From Tenacibaculum dicentrarchi (GTDB lineage: Bacteria; Bacteroidota; Bacteroidia; Flavobacteriales; Flavobacteriaceae), in assembly GCF_964036635.1 (NCBI RefSeq), contig NZ_OZ038524.1:539501-603500 (forward strand): 64,000 bases of DNA. Direction: 5' to 3'. Of this stretch, positions 44,466 to 52,581 are shown piece by piece (position 1 is the first letter of the stretch; the number at the start of each line of letters is the position of its first letter). The notes below the pieces were generated by a model. It had not been told where the DNA came from. It saw only the letters and a program-made list of their open reading frames with translations, and did not search any database. The position numbers were made by a program, and so were the translations under genes.

Positions 44466-44473
44466 TATTTTTG
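44466..44473 (+). promoter_or_regulatory. -7 element of the HAD gene
   Basis: TATTTTTG, matching TAnnTTTG, ending 23 nt before the ATG at 44497. It lies inside the longer TTG-start reading frame, supporting the ATG. Confidence 0.45.
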
Positions 44474-44496
44474 TAGCACAACACAAACTAAATACT

Positions 44497-45159
44497 ATGG
44501 CTTTAAAAGCAGTTTTATTCGATATGGACGGGGTAATTGTTGACACCGAACCGTTACACAAACAAGCATATTTTTTAATGTTTGATAAGGTAGGAATTCA
44601 GGTTTCACAGGAGCTTTACAATTCCTACACAGGGCAATCAACTTTAGAAATTTGTAAAGATTTAGTAGCCAAATTTAATTTAACAATCGAGGCTACCGAA
44701 TTGGTAAATTATAAACGTGCTTTTTTTAAAGAACTCTTTTTTTCTGATGATAATGATTTAGAATTATTGAACGGTGTTTTAGATTTAATTAAAAATTATT
44801 ATAATAACGGCGTTACTTTAGTTTTGGCATCGTCGGCATCGATGGTTACTATTGATAATGTTTTTAATAAGTTCGATTTAAATAAATATTTTAAAGGGAA
44901 AATTAGCGGTGCCGATTTAAAAGCATCAAAACCGCATCCTGAAATATTTTTAAAAGCAGCCGATATTGCTGGTTTCGATAAAAAAGAATGTTTAGTAATT
45001 GAAGATTCTACCAACGGAATTAGAGCAGCTTACGATGGCGGAATTTACTGTGTTGCTTATAAAAGTGAACACTCTAAAGAACAAGATTATTCGTTGGCGC
45101 AAAAAGTAATTGCGAATTACAATGAAATAAAATATGACTTGGTAAAAGATGTTGTGTAA
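44497..45159 (+). CDS. HAD-superfamily hydrolase, beta-phosphoglucomutase-like
   Basis: 220 residues from ATG 44497; the longer TTG version (from 44461) is unlikely because a -7 element lies inside it. HAD motif I is DMDGVIVDTEP (Asp9, Asp11), motif II LASSASM (about 116-122), motif III Lys in KASKPHPEIFLKA (about 141-153), motif IV VIEDSTNG (about 165-172). The helical cap placed after motif I is that of the PGM/phosphatase subgroup. The substrate is not fixed: beta-phosphoglucomutase, 2-deoxyglucose-6-P or similar sugar phosphatase. Confidence 0.87.
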   Translation: MALKAVLFDMDGVIVDTEPLHKQAYFLMFDKVGIQVSQELYNSYTGQSTLEICKDLVAKFNLTIEATELVNYKRAFFKELFFSDDNDLELLNGVLDLIKNYYNNGVTLVLASSASMVTIDNVFNKFDLNKYFKGKISGADLKASKPHPEIFLKAADIAGFDKKECLVIEDSTNGIRAAYDGGIYCVAYKSEHSKEQDYSLAQKVIANYNEIKYDLVKDVV

Positions 45160-45179
45160 TTAAGTTATAAGCAGAAATT

Positions 45180-45264
45180 CCTAGCCCCGATTGAAGCATT
45201 GTTTGAGCTCTTTTTTTGATTTTTCTTCAAAAAAAAGCGAGTGCGGAAAGCGGGAAATAGCTTC
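45180..45264 (+). repeat. interspersed intergenic element, copy E
   Basis: Plus-strand copy with CCTAGCCCCGATTGAAGC, GTTTGAGCTC, T7GA/TCA7 hairpin, GCGAGTGCGGAAAGCGGG and AAATAGCTTC; lies between the HAD gene and ndk (convergent). Confidence 0.88.
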
Positions 45265-45271
45265 AAAAAAT

Positions 45272-45305
45272 AAAAAACTCGTTACAACAATTGTAACGAG
45301 TTTTT
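45272..45305. terminator. bidirectional terminator between HAD gene and ndk
   Basis: Perfect stem AAAAACTCGTTACAA / TTGTAACGAGTTTTT with a CAA loop, 25 bp past the ndk stop. Confidence 0.9.
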
Positions 45306-45330
45306 ATATATTTAAAAAGAATTATTGTTC

Positions 45331-45750
45331 TTAGAACACCTCTCTTCCTGAAAAGTGAAAAGCACCTTCGATAGCAGCGTTTTCATCAGAATCAGAACCG
45401 TGAACAGCATTTTCACCGATAGAGGTAGCAAACATTTTACGAATAGTTCCTTCAGCAGCTTCAGCAGGATTTGTAGCACCGATTAAAGTTCTAAAATCTT
45501 CAACAGCGTTGTCTTTTTCTAAAATAGCAGCGATAATTGGACCACGAGTCATAAACTCAACTAATTCACCAAAGAAAGGACGTTCGTTATGCACAGCGTA
45601 AAAAGCTTCAGCATCACGAGTAGTCATTTGCGTTTTTTTCATTGCTACGATTCTAAAACCTGCAGCATTAATTTTGTCTAAAATTGCGCCAGTGTGTCCG
45701 TTTTCAACACCATCTGGTTTAATCATTGTAAAAGTTCTATTTGTTGCCAT
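45331..45750 (-). CDS. ndk: nucleoside diphosphate kinase
   Basis: Transfers gamma-phosphate between NTPs and NDPs through a phosphohistidine. 139 residues from the ATG at 45748-45750: [18 protein letters not shown] is the family start. His117 in NAVHGSDS is the phospho-acceptor, preceded by [15 protein letters not shown] longer frame from 45822 exists, but a -7 element (TATTTTTG, 45812-45819 minus) lies within it, so it is not translated. A leader of about 55 nt is predicted. Confidence 0.96.
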   Translation of the reverse strand: MATNRTFTMIKPDGVENGHTGAILDKINAAGFRIVAMKKTQMTTRDAEAFYAVHNERPFFGELVEFMTRGPIIAAILEKDNAVEDFRTLIGATNPAEAAEGTIRKMFATSIGENAVHGSDSDENAAIEGAFHFSGREVF

Positions 45751-45811
45751 TGTAATTGAGTTTCTAATTAAAGTAAATAAAATGTAAGTGCGAACTTCGC
45801 ACAAATCGGCG

Positions 45812-45819
45812 CAAAAATA
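45812..45819 (-). promoter_or_regulatory. -7 element of ndk
   Basis: TATTTTTG on the minus strand, 61 nt before the ndk ATG. Confidence 0.45.
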
Positions 45820-45842
45820 CACTTTTTAATCTTATTAAAAAA

Positions 45843-46862
45843 TTAAGGATATACTTGGTTGATTTCTTGTAATATAACCTTATTTTTACCCCGCATTTGA
45901 AAGGTTACTTTGTTTGAAATAAAATCAAAAAACAATACGCCATAACTTAATTTACTTGTAACATTACCAATTCGATATTTGTTTTTTTCTGATGAAAAAG
46001 ATGTGTAAGAATGTGTTAAACCGCTTGATGTAAAATCGATAATAGGATACGGAATATTATTTATAGTTGCTTTTGAAAACTCTGAAATATGCCTGTCACC
46101 AGAAAGAAAAATTACATTTTTTGCTTTTGAAGTTTCAATTAATTTAAAAAAATTAGTCATTTCATTTGGAAAATTACTCCATTTTTCAAAACGATGTTCA
46201 CTTGACAGTACTTGAATACTACTTACAATAACCGTAAAGTTTGCCGTAGAATTTGTTAATTCTTTTGCGAGCCATTTCCATTGATTAAGCCCTAAAATAC
46301 TTCCTTTTCTTTTGTTTGATAGCTGTTTTTTTTTACGACTAAATTTTATTGGGTTACTTCTAAAGTAACGGGTATCTAAGGTAATTATTTTTACAGTATT
46401 ATTTTTGATTTTAAAAGTTTTTGAATGATAAATTCCTGCTTGTTTTCTTCTAGGAGAGTTTTTAGGAATGTTTAAAAAATCTAAAAATAATTGTTGACTT
46501 TCTTCTTTTTTTCGATAATGAGTTCCTCCATCATTTTTACCATAATCATGGTCATCCCAAGTAGCTAAAATAGGTGTGTTTTTTATTAGCCTTTGATACG
46601 AAGTATCTCTTTTTTGTTGCTGATAAAATTTTTCCATTTTTTTCATATTATTAGTATTGGCATAAATATTGTCGCCTCCCCAAACCCAAACATCGGGTTT
46701 TAAAGCAATAATATCTTCCCAAAAAGGATTTTCTTTTCTCTGATTATCGCAAGAACCAAAGGCTAGGGTGAATTTATCTTGACTATAACAATTGGCAATA
46801 AAAGTGTTTATAAAAGCAATTAAAAGCAAGAATAAAGTAATAGGATATTTAGTATAAACCAT
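45843..46862 (-). CDS. PhoD-like alkaline phosphatase/phosphodiesterase, secreted
   Basis: 339 residues from the ATG at 46860-46862, with a signal peptide (about 1-28, ending ANCYSQ). Metallophosphatase motifs: FGSCDNQ (N-terminal metal site), VWVWGGDNIYA, TWDDHDYGKNDGG (the Asp-His-Asp block), and SGDRHISEFS (about 253-262). Short for PhoD (usually about 500) but the core motifs are intact; such short proteins may be phosphodiesterases. The upstream ATG at 46901 would place a TATTTTTG -7 element (46887-46894) inside the frame, so 46862 is preferred. Confidence 0.88.
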   Translation of the reverse strand: MVYTKYPITLFLLLIAFINTFIANCYSQDKFTLAFGSCDNQRKENPFWEDIIALKPDVWVWGGDNIYANTNNMKKMEKFYQQQKRDTSYQRLIKNTPILATWDDHDYGKNDGGTHYRKKEESQQLFLDFLNIPKNSPRRKQAGIYHSKTFKIKNNTVKIITLDTRYFRSNPIKFSRKKKQLSNKRKGSILGLNQWKWLAKELTNSTANFTVIVSSIQVLSSEHRFEKWSNFPNEMTNFFKLIETSKAKNVIFLSGDRHISEFSKATINNIPYPIIDFTSSGLTHSYTSFSSEKNKYRIGNVTSKLSYGVLFFDFISNKVTFQMRGKNKVILQEINQVYP

Positions 46863-46886
46863 GAAGATTATTTTTAAGCAAAACAA

Positions 46887-46894
46887 CAAAAATA
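46887..46894 (-). promoter_or_regulatory. -7 element of the PhoD-like gene
   Basis: TATTTTTG on the minus strand, 24 nt before the ATG at 46862. Confidence 0.42.
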
Positions 46895-46926
46895 AAAGCA
46901 TAAAAGATTAATAAATCATTAATTTG

Positions 46927-46934
46927 TATATTTG
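46927..46934 (+). promoter_or_regulatory. -7 element of the DHH phosphoesterase gene, adjacent to its start codon
   Basis: TATATTTG, a perfect TAnnTTTG match, ends 6 nt before the ATG at 46941, so the transcript may be leaderless or nearly so. No -33 TTG at the expected distance. Confidence 0.45.
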
Positions 46935-46940
46935 CGAAAT

Positions 46941-47969
46941 ATGATTTTAAAACACTTTACACAGCTTCAAGAATTTTTATCAATCCCTAGAAATATTGTT
47001 ATTATAGGACATAGAAATCCTGATGGAGATGCCGTTGGTTCAACCTTAGGTTTGAAGCATTATTTAGATAAAAAAGGACACACCGCTCAGGTGGTAATGC
47101 CTAATGAATATCCTGATTTTTTACACTGGATTCCTGGTTCTGAAACGGTATATCGTTTTGACCGCCAAAACAAGCAAAGCCATCGTGCTTTAGTTGCTTC
47201 GGAATTAATTTTTTTATTAGATTTTAATGCGCTTCACCGAGTTGGTGGCGATATGCAAAATACGCTAGAAAAGTACGAAAATAATTTTGCGTTAATAGAT
47301 CATCATCAGCAACCTGATGATTTTGAATATATGTATTCAGATGTTTCGATGTCGTCAACTTGTCAAATGGTGTATAATTTTATTGAAATGATGGGCGATG
47401 TTGCTTTAATTGATAAAAATATTGCGACATGTTTATATACTGGAATTATGACCGATACTGGTTCGTTCCGTTTTAGATCAACCACAAGTAAAACGCATAG
47501 AATTATTGCCGATTTAATTGATAAAGGAGCCGAAAATGATAAAATTCATAGCAATGTGCTTGATGCAAATTCATACAGTCGCTTACTTTTATTAGGGCAA
47601 GCGTTGAGTAATATGAAATTATTGCCTGAGTATAAAACAGCTTTTATTACTTTATCCGAAGAAGAAAAGAAAAAATTTAATTACGAAAAAGGCGATACCG
47701 AAGGCGTTGTAAATTACGCACTTTCGTTAAAAGGAATTGTATTTGCTGCTATTTTTATTGAAGATAAAGAGCAAGGTATTATTAAAATGTCGCTTCGTAG
47801 TAAAGGAGATTTTTCAGTAAATCAGTTTGCTAGAAATCATTTTAATGGTGGTGGGCACGATAATGCTGCTGGTGGAAAAAGTGATTTTTCGATGCAAGAT
47901 ACTATTGCTACTTTTACTGCGTTATTACCTGAGTATAAAACAGCTTTAGAAAGGTCTTATGAAGTATAA
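46941..47969 (+). CDS. DHH/DHHA1 phosphoesterase, NrnA-like
   Basis: 342 residues. DHH domain with GHRNPDGDAVGS (about 23-34), LLDFNALHR (about 90-98) and the DHH triad in ALIDHHQQPDD (about 117-127), TDTGSFRF for metal binding (about 170-177), then DHHA1 with GGGHDNAAGG (about 303-312). NrnA-type enzymes degrade short RNAs (nanoRNAs), pAp or linear dinucleotides such as pApA, the breakdown product of cyclic di-AMP (made by the cdaA gene in this window). Overlaps gldI by 11 nt and leads the isomerase cluster. The TTG start at 46932 is ignored. Confidence 0.9.
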   Translation: MILKHFTQLQEFLSIPRNIVIIGHRNPDGDAVGSTLGLKHYLDKKGHTAQVVMPNEYPDFLHWIPGSETVYRFDRQNKQSHRALVASELIFLLDFNALHRVGGDMQNTLEKYENNFALIDHHQQPDDFEYMYSDVSMSSTCQMVYNFIEMMGDVALIDKNIATCLYTGIMTDTGSFRFRSTTSKTHRIIADLIDKGAENDKIHSNVLDANSYSRLLLLGQALSNMKLLPEYKTAFITLSEEEKKKFNYEKGDTEGVVNYALSLKGIVFAAIFIEDKEQGIIKMSLRSKGDFSVNQFARNHFNGGGHDNAAGGKSDFSMQDTIATFTALLPEYKTALERSYEV

Positions 47970-48483
47970 TTTTATTTTTTTTATCCTGATTATTTTAACA
48001 GTAGTTTCTTGTAAAGAGCCACAAGCCAGACATCCTAAAAAACAAGGAACTGTTAATTTTTATAAAGAAGTAGTTAAGAAAAATAAAAAATTAAATGCTT
48101 TAGAGAAAAAACGTTTAGAAAATTGGATATCTAAAGACTCTACGCATACTTATAAAGCTTCTAAAAATGGTTTTTGGTATCGATATGTAGTTAAAGATAC
48201 TGTAAGCACAGTACTAGCAAAATCAACAAACACGGTGTTGTTATCGTATGATATTTCCGATATAAACGGTAATGTAATTTACCAAAAGCAAGAACGAACT
48301 TATAAGGTAGATCAGCAAGATTTTATTCCTGCATTACAAGACGGAATAAAGTTGATGAAAAAGGGAGAAATTATTACATTTGTAATTCCATCATATAGGG
48401 CTTTTGGCGTTATTGGCGATGGAAAAAAAATAATGGTTAATCAACCTATACAAAGTACCGTAACATTAATCGAAATTAAATAA
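47959..48483 (+). CDS. gldI: gliding-motility-associated FKBP-type lipoprotein GldI
   Basis: 174 residues. Lipobox VVSC (Cys18). The protein matches GldI of Flavobacterium in arrangement: residues 20-75 helical, GFWYRYVVKD strand (about 73-82), then an FKBP domain with QDFIPALQDGIKLMKKGE (about 118-135) and FVIPSYRAFGVIGDGKK (about 139-155). The peptidyl-prolyl isomerase core is reduced, but the AFGV region is present. GldI is needed for gliding and for T9SS function in F. johnsoniae. Its ATG lies within the end of the DHH gene (11 nt overlap), so the two genes are probably coupled. Confidence 0.88.
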   Translation: MKYNFIFFILIILTVVSCKEPQARHPKKQGTVNFYKEVVKKNKKLNALEKKRLENWISKDSTHTYKASKNGFWYRYVVKDTVSTVLAKSTNTVLLSYDISDINGNVIYQKQERTYKVDQQDFIPALQDGIKLMKKGEIITFVIPSYRAFGVIGDGKKIMVNQPIQSTVTLIEIK

Positions 48484-48496
48484 CAAATAAATAAAA

Positions 48497-49225
48497 ATGA
48501 AATTAATTAAAATTTTAGCAGCAACAGTTGTAACTTTATCAGTTGTATCGTGTGGTAATAGTGAGTTTAAAACCAAAAAGTCGTTAGCTACAGAGGTAGA
48601 TTCTGTAAGTTATAGTATTGGTTTAGATATGGCAAATAAAATTAAAACGAATTTTAAAGAATTAGATCAAGATTTATTTGTTCAAGGGTTTAAAAACGGA
48701 ATGGACTCAACCAATTTGTTAGTAGAGTCTAAAGATATCAATAATATTTTAAGGTCATTTTTTCAGAAAAAACAAGAAGAGAAAATGAAAGAGCAACAAG
48801 AAGCTCAGACTAAAAAAGCAATGACTGAATTTGGAGACTATAAAAAAGAAGGTGAAAAGTTTTTAGCTGAAAATAAAACAAAACCAGGAGTAAAGACAAC
48901 TGCTACAGGTTTACAATATGTTGTTTTAAAACAAGGAAAAGGTGATGCACCAAAAGTAAGTTCACGTGTGAAAGTTCATTATCACGGAACATTAACTGAT
49001 GGAACTGTTTTTGATAGTTCTGTTGATAGAGGAGAACCAACAGAATTTGGAGTTGGTCAAGTAATTAAAGGATGGACAGAAGGTTTACAGTTAATGAATC
49101 CAGGAGCAAAATATAAGTTTTTTATTCCACAAGATTTAGGATACGGAGCAACACCAAGACCAGGTGGTAAAATTAAACCTTTTGCAACTTTAATTTTTGA
49201 AGTAGAGTTACTAGAAGTAAAGTAA
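48497..49225 (+). CDS. FKBP-type peptidyl-prolyl isomerase lipoprotein (Mip-like)
   Basis: 242 residues. Lipobox VVSC (Cys19). Helical dimerisation domain about 30-130 (SYSIGLDMANKIKTN, KKQEEKMKEQQEAQ), then an FKBP domain at about 140-242 with VKVHYHGTLTDGTVFDSS (about 155-172), the RGEPTEF loop, IKGWTEGLQLM, and the YGATPRPGGKIKP flap. The V-shaped Mip/FkpA arrangement is clear. It starts 13 bp behind gldI and is followed by a hairpin (49248-49286). Predicted periplasmic or outer-membrane chaperone. Confidence 0.93.
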   Translation: MKLIKILAATVVTLSVVSCGNSEFKTKKSLATEVDSVSYSIGLDMANKIKTNFKELDQDLFVQGFKNGMDSTNLLVESKDINNILRSFFQKKQEEKMKEQQEAQTKKAMTEFGDYKKEGEKFLAENKTKPGVKTTATGLQYVVLKQGKGDAPKVSSRVKVHYHGTLTDGTVFDSSVDRGEPTEFGVGQVIKGWTEGLQLMNPGAKYKFFIPQDLGYGATPRPGGKIKPFATLIFEVELLEVK

Positions 49226-49247
49226 TTGTAATATATAAATATCTGTA

Positions 49248-49286
49248 AATCAATTAGGTTAGTACTCGTTGCTAACCTAATTGATT
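49248..49286 (+). terminator. hairpin between the FKBP and cyclophilin-FKBP genes
   Basis: Perfect 15-bp stem (AATCAATTAGGTTAG and complement) with a 9-nt loop; only a weak T tract follows, so it may be a partial terminator or processing site. Confidence 0.6.
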
Positions 49287-49315
49287 GTTTATAAGCATAT
49301 CTAAAATAATAAAAA

Positions 49316-50362
49316 ATGAAAATATATAAAATTTTAATAGTCGTAATAGTGTTGTTTTCTGCTTGTAAATCAGTTAAATATCCTGATTTAGAAAATGGAT
49401 TGTATGCTGATATACAAACAAATCGTGGTGATATTTTAATAAAATTACACGAAAAAAAAGTGCCAATGACCGTTGCTAATTTTGTGTCGTTAGCAGAAGG
49501 TAATCATCCTAAAATAGCCGATTCATTAAAAGGAAAACCATATTACGATAACACTAAATTTCACAGAGTAATTAAAGATTTTATGGTACAAGGAGGTGAT
49601 ATTACAGGTACAGGTCGTGGAAATGCAGGATATAAATTTGCAGATGAATTTCCAATGGATGAAAAAGGAAAATTACTTTATAAGCACAATACTCCTGGAG
49701 TTTTGTCGATGGCAAATTCAGGAAAAGCAACTAATTCTAGTCAGTTTTTTATCACCCATAAAGAAACGCCTTGGCTAGACGGTAAACATTCTATTTTTGG
49801 TAAAGTATTACAAGGACAAAATATCGTAGATACTATTCAACAAAATGATTTTATTAATCATTTAGAAATTATCAGAATAGGTAAAGATGCTAAAAAATTT
49901 AAAGCAGCTACTGTTTTTGAACATGAGTTAACCAACGTAGCAAAAAAAGAAGCTGAACGTAAAAAAGTATTAGCCGAGTTAAAACGTAAATTTCAAGAAA
50001 AAAAAGGAATTAATAACGCTGTTAAAACAAATTCTGGCTTAAAAATAGCAACCATAAAAAAAGGGACAGGCAAAAAAGTAAATCCAGCTATTTCAACAAC
50101 GGTTCATTACACGTTGTTTTTAACTGATGGAACAAAAATAGATTCAAGTGTAGGTAAAACAAAGCCATTTACCTTTACGCTTAACGATGTAAATATGCCT
50201 TTAATAGCAGGATGGAAAGAAGGGGTACAAACTATGCAAGAAGGTGATAAATCAGTATTTTTTATTCCTTATTATTTAGGATATGGCGAAAATTCTTTAG
50301 GGCCAATTCCTGCAAAATCTGATTTAATTTTTGAAATTGAAGTATTAAAAGTAGGAAAATAA
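49316..50362 (+). CDS. fused cyclophilin-FKBP peptidyl-prolyl isomerase lipoprotein
   Basis: 348 residues with two unrelated isomerase folds in one chain. Lipobox FSAC (Cys17). The cyclophilin domain spans about 28-190: FHRVIKDFMVQGGD (82-95, with catalytic Arg84), SSQFFIT (141-147), PWLDGKHSIFG (152-162). A basic helical linker (about 200-232) precedes the FKBP domain (about 238-348): TVHYTLFLTDGTKIDSS (262-278), IAGWKEGVQTMQEGDK (297-312), IPYYLGYGEN. Both active-site sets look intact. Dual cyclophilin-FKBP proteins are known in some Flavobacteria and other organisms. Follows the Mip-like FKBP gene and precedes a PAP2 gene by 12 bp. Confidence 0.92.
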   Translation: MKIYKILIVVIVLFSACKSVKYPDLENGLYADIQTNRGDILIKLHEKKVPMTVANFVSLAEGNHPKIADSLKGKPYYDNTKFHRVIKDFMVQGGDITGTGRGNAGYKFADEFPMDEKGKLLYKHNTPGVLSMANSGKATNSSQFFITHKETPWLDGKHSIFGKVLQGQNIVDTIQQNDFINHLEIIRIGKDAKKFKAATVFEHELTNVAKKEAERKKVLAELKRKFQEKKGINNAVKTNSGLKIATIKKGTGKKVNPAISTTVHYTLFLTDGTKIDSSVGKTKPFTFTLNDVNMPLIAGWKEGVQTMQEGDKSVFFIPYYLGYGENSLGPIPAKSDLIFEIEVLKVGK

Positions 50363-50374
50363 CAACGTAATTTT

Positions 50375-50938
50375 ATGGAAGATATCATACAAAAAGACCA
50401 AGCACTTTTAATCTATTTAAATAATCTAGGAAGTGAGCAATGGGATTGGCTTTGGTTAGGAATTACCAATCAGTTTAATTGGATCCCTTTATTTGCATAT
50501 TTAATATTTTTAATTTTTAAACACCTCGGTTGGAAAAAAACACTATTTACATTAGTATTCATAGCTATTTTAATTACTTTTTCAGATCAGTTAACAAACG
50601 CAATTAGACTTGTTTTTGAACGCTTGCGCCCTAATAGAAATCCATTAATACAAAATTCATTAAGAAGATTAATAAATCCAGGGAATTTTAGTTTTGTATC
50701 AGGTCATGCAACCACTTCTACAGTTGTTACTGTTTTTTTAATTATACTTTTAAAAAAACACGTACCTTCTATAAAATATTTGGTGTTTTTTCCATTAGTT
50801 TTTGCTTATAGTAGGTTATATTTAGGTGTTCATTTTCCTATTGATATATTTTGTGGTTTTATAAATGGATTAATAATAGGCTTTTTGTCAGCTAAATTAC
50901 ATCAGTTTTTATCGGCTAAAATATTTAGAGAATTATAA
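50375..50938 (+). CDS. PAP2 family membrane phosphatase
   Basis: 187 residues with about five membrane helices. PAP2 motifs: the RLRPNRNP block (about 84-91, first motif without a clear leading Lys), SGHATTS (about 109-115) and the third, SRLYLGVHFPID (about 147-158), with the catalytic His residues at positions in motifs 2 and 3. It may act on undecaprenyl pyrophosphate, phosphatidate or similar lipid phosphates. Starts 12 bp after the isomerase fusion, hence co-transcribed. Confidence 0.9.
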   Translation: MEDIIQKDQALLIYLNNLGSEQWDWLWLGITNQFNWIPLFAYLIFLIFKHLGWKKTLFTLVFIAILITFSDQLTNAIRLVFERLRPNRNPLIQNSLRRLINPGNFSFVSGHATTSTVVTVFLIILLKKHVPSIKYLVFFPLVFAYSRLYLGVHFPIDIFCGFINGLIIGFLSAKLHQFLSAKIFREL

Positions 50939-51105
50939 GAGATTAAAAAGACGATTAGCTATATTTTTATGCAATAAAAAATATTAGCTAAATAACCCGA
51001 AAATTAGTAATTTTGTAGGTTTTAAAAAAACGAGTTATAAGGGTGTTTTTTGTTACGAAATTCAGCCTTAAAAACAAGTACGGTTATTGTAGTAAAAAAA
51101 TATAT

Positions 51106-51996
51106 ATGGAAATGATAACAGCACATGATTTTGAACTAAATTTTGAATTGAAAGGTGTTAAAAATCCAGCAAAAATATTTGATAATTTGTCAGGCTTTTA
51201 TGATAAATTATTGGTTTTAGACAGGCATATTGTTTATAATATTTCTGTAGAAGCTAAAGTTGAATACGATTTAGTCGATATTCAATATGAAGCTATTAAT
51301 ACAAAAATTAAGCAAGTTTTAATTAATACTCCAGGAGATTACTTAAAAAATGGTGTAAAACCAACCGCTTGGTTAGCTGATTTATTGGTTCACATAAAGT
51401 ACAAAACTTTAAAAGCAATTGAGCTACAACAAATATCTTCTAAAAAAGGGTTAGACAAATTAACCAACGAAATAAATAGGAAAATAAAAAAGGAAACACC
51501 CAGCCATTTATTATTTTTTTCGGTAAACAATTATTACATTTTAAATACCGTTAAAGAAATTAGCCTACAAACAAGTAAGTTAAAGAGGGGTGAGTATTTT
51601 TGTTTTAAAAGCGGAAAAAATAAAGCGAAATTAACCAATAAAAGCTTTGTTGATGTTCCTAAAATTTTAAGTGAACTAGGCGATGCAAGCATAGCACAAG
51701 AAAGGGTAGAGGTTTTAAAAATAAATACAATGGATTTATTGTCGGATAATTCTTATTGGAAACTACAAAGAGAAGGTGCTCCTATTGACGTTAAAATTAC
51801 AGATGAAGCTTGGCTAGAGGAATATCATAATCGAAAATTTGTAATTCAGCCAAATGATTATTTGAAATTTAATTTAAAAATAATTCATACCAGCTCATCA
51901 AATAAACCACGAGTTAGTTATCAGGCAACAAAAATAATTTCGGTAATTCCGCCAAGCCATATCGAAAATCATGGACAATTAGAAATTCCGTATTAA
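51106..51996 (+). CDS. hypothetical protein, 296 residues
   Basis: No family recognised. Start chosen at ATG 51106 (MEMITAHDFELNFELKG) because the longer GTG form (51043) adds 21 residues that do not look conserved. The protein is soluble, Lys- and Ile-rich, without signal peptide. A basic central region (about 100-165) has KKGLDKLTNEINRKIKKE; the C-terminal third looks beta-rich. A TAATTTTG -7 match (51008-51015) lies 90 nt upstream and a strong terminator follows at 51998-52037, so it is probably monocistronic. Confidence 0.7.
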   Translation: MEMITAHDFELNFELKGVKNPAKIFDNLSGFYDKLLVLDRHIVYNISVEAKVEYDLVDIQYEAINTKIKQVLINTPGDYLKNGVKPTAWLADLLVHIKYKTLKAIELQQISSKKGLDKLTNEINRKIKKETPSHLLFFSVNNYYILNTVKEISLQTSKLKRGEYFCFKSGKNKAKLTNKSFVDVPKILSELGDASIAQERVEVLKINTMDLLSDNSYWKLQREGAPIDVKITDEAWLEEYHNRKFVIQPNDYLKFNLKIIHTSSSNKPRVSYQATKIISVIPPSHIENHGQLEIPY

Positions 51997-51997
51997 T

Positions 51998-52037
51998 AAA
52001 AAATGCTAACAAACTTTAAGTTTGTTAGCATTTTTTT
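51998..52037. terminator. bidirectional terminator between the unknown gene and DUF2147 gene
   Basis: Perfect stem AATGCTAACAAACTT / AAGTTTGTTAGCATT with A and T tracts on both sides. Confidence 0.88.
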
Positions 52038-52072
52038 ATCAAAAAATATTAAAATAAAGTGTAAAATTAACC

Positions 52073-52498
52073 TTATTTTTTTCGATACCAATACGCAGTT
52101 CTACCAAAAACAGCAAAACCGATATAGCCTCTAATCTTTAATTTATCGGCATTTTCAAGCTCGATATAACATTTGTATTCTTTTCCATTTTTAGGATCAA
52201 CAATAGTTCCACCGCTCCATTCATTGCCATCTTTTTTTAAGCCTGTTAAAATATTCATGCCTAAAATAGGCGTGTTTTTACGATTTCCGCTACATTTATC
52301 GCAAACTGCTTTTTGTTTGTCTTTATTGGTTATTTCAATAATTTTAGCAAATGCTTTTCCATCTTTTTCATAGACTTTAATTACAGAATCTACGGTATTG
52401 GTTTTTTCATTGCGGTTTTCCCATTCGCCAAAAATAGACTGTGCATTAATTGTTGTTGCTACTAACAGTAATAAGATGCTTAAAAATAATTTTCTCAT
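52073..52498 (-). CDS. DUF2147 family protein
   Basis: 141 residues with a signal peptide (about 1-19). The DUF2147 pattern is seen as GEWENRNEKTNTVDSVIKVYEKDGK (N-terminal Trp-containing strand), CDKCSGNRKNTPILGMNILT (about 64-83), WSGGTIVDPKNGKEYKC (about 92-108) and LKIRGYIGFAVFGRTAYWYR at the C-terminus. Family role unknown; usually periplasmic, beta-rich. The gap to the next gene (kdsC-like) is 83 bp. Confidence 0.88.
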   Translation of the reverse strand: MRKLFLSILLLLVATTINAQSIFGEWENRNEKTNTVDSVIKVYEKDGKAFAKIIEITNKDKQKAVCDKCSGNRKNTPILGMNILTGLKKDGNEWSGGTIVDPKNGKEYKCYIELENADKLKIRGYIGFAVFGRTAYWYRKK

Positions 52499-52581
52499 GT
52501 TTGTTGGGTTGTATTAATAATTAATTAAAAATAACTTCAAAAATTGCTCCAATAATAATAGTACCGCTACAATAACGAAGG

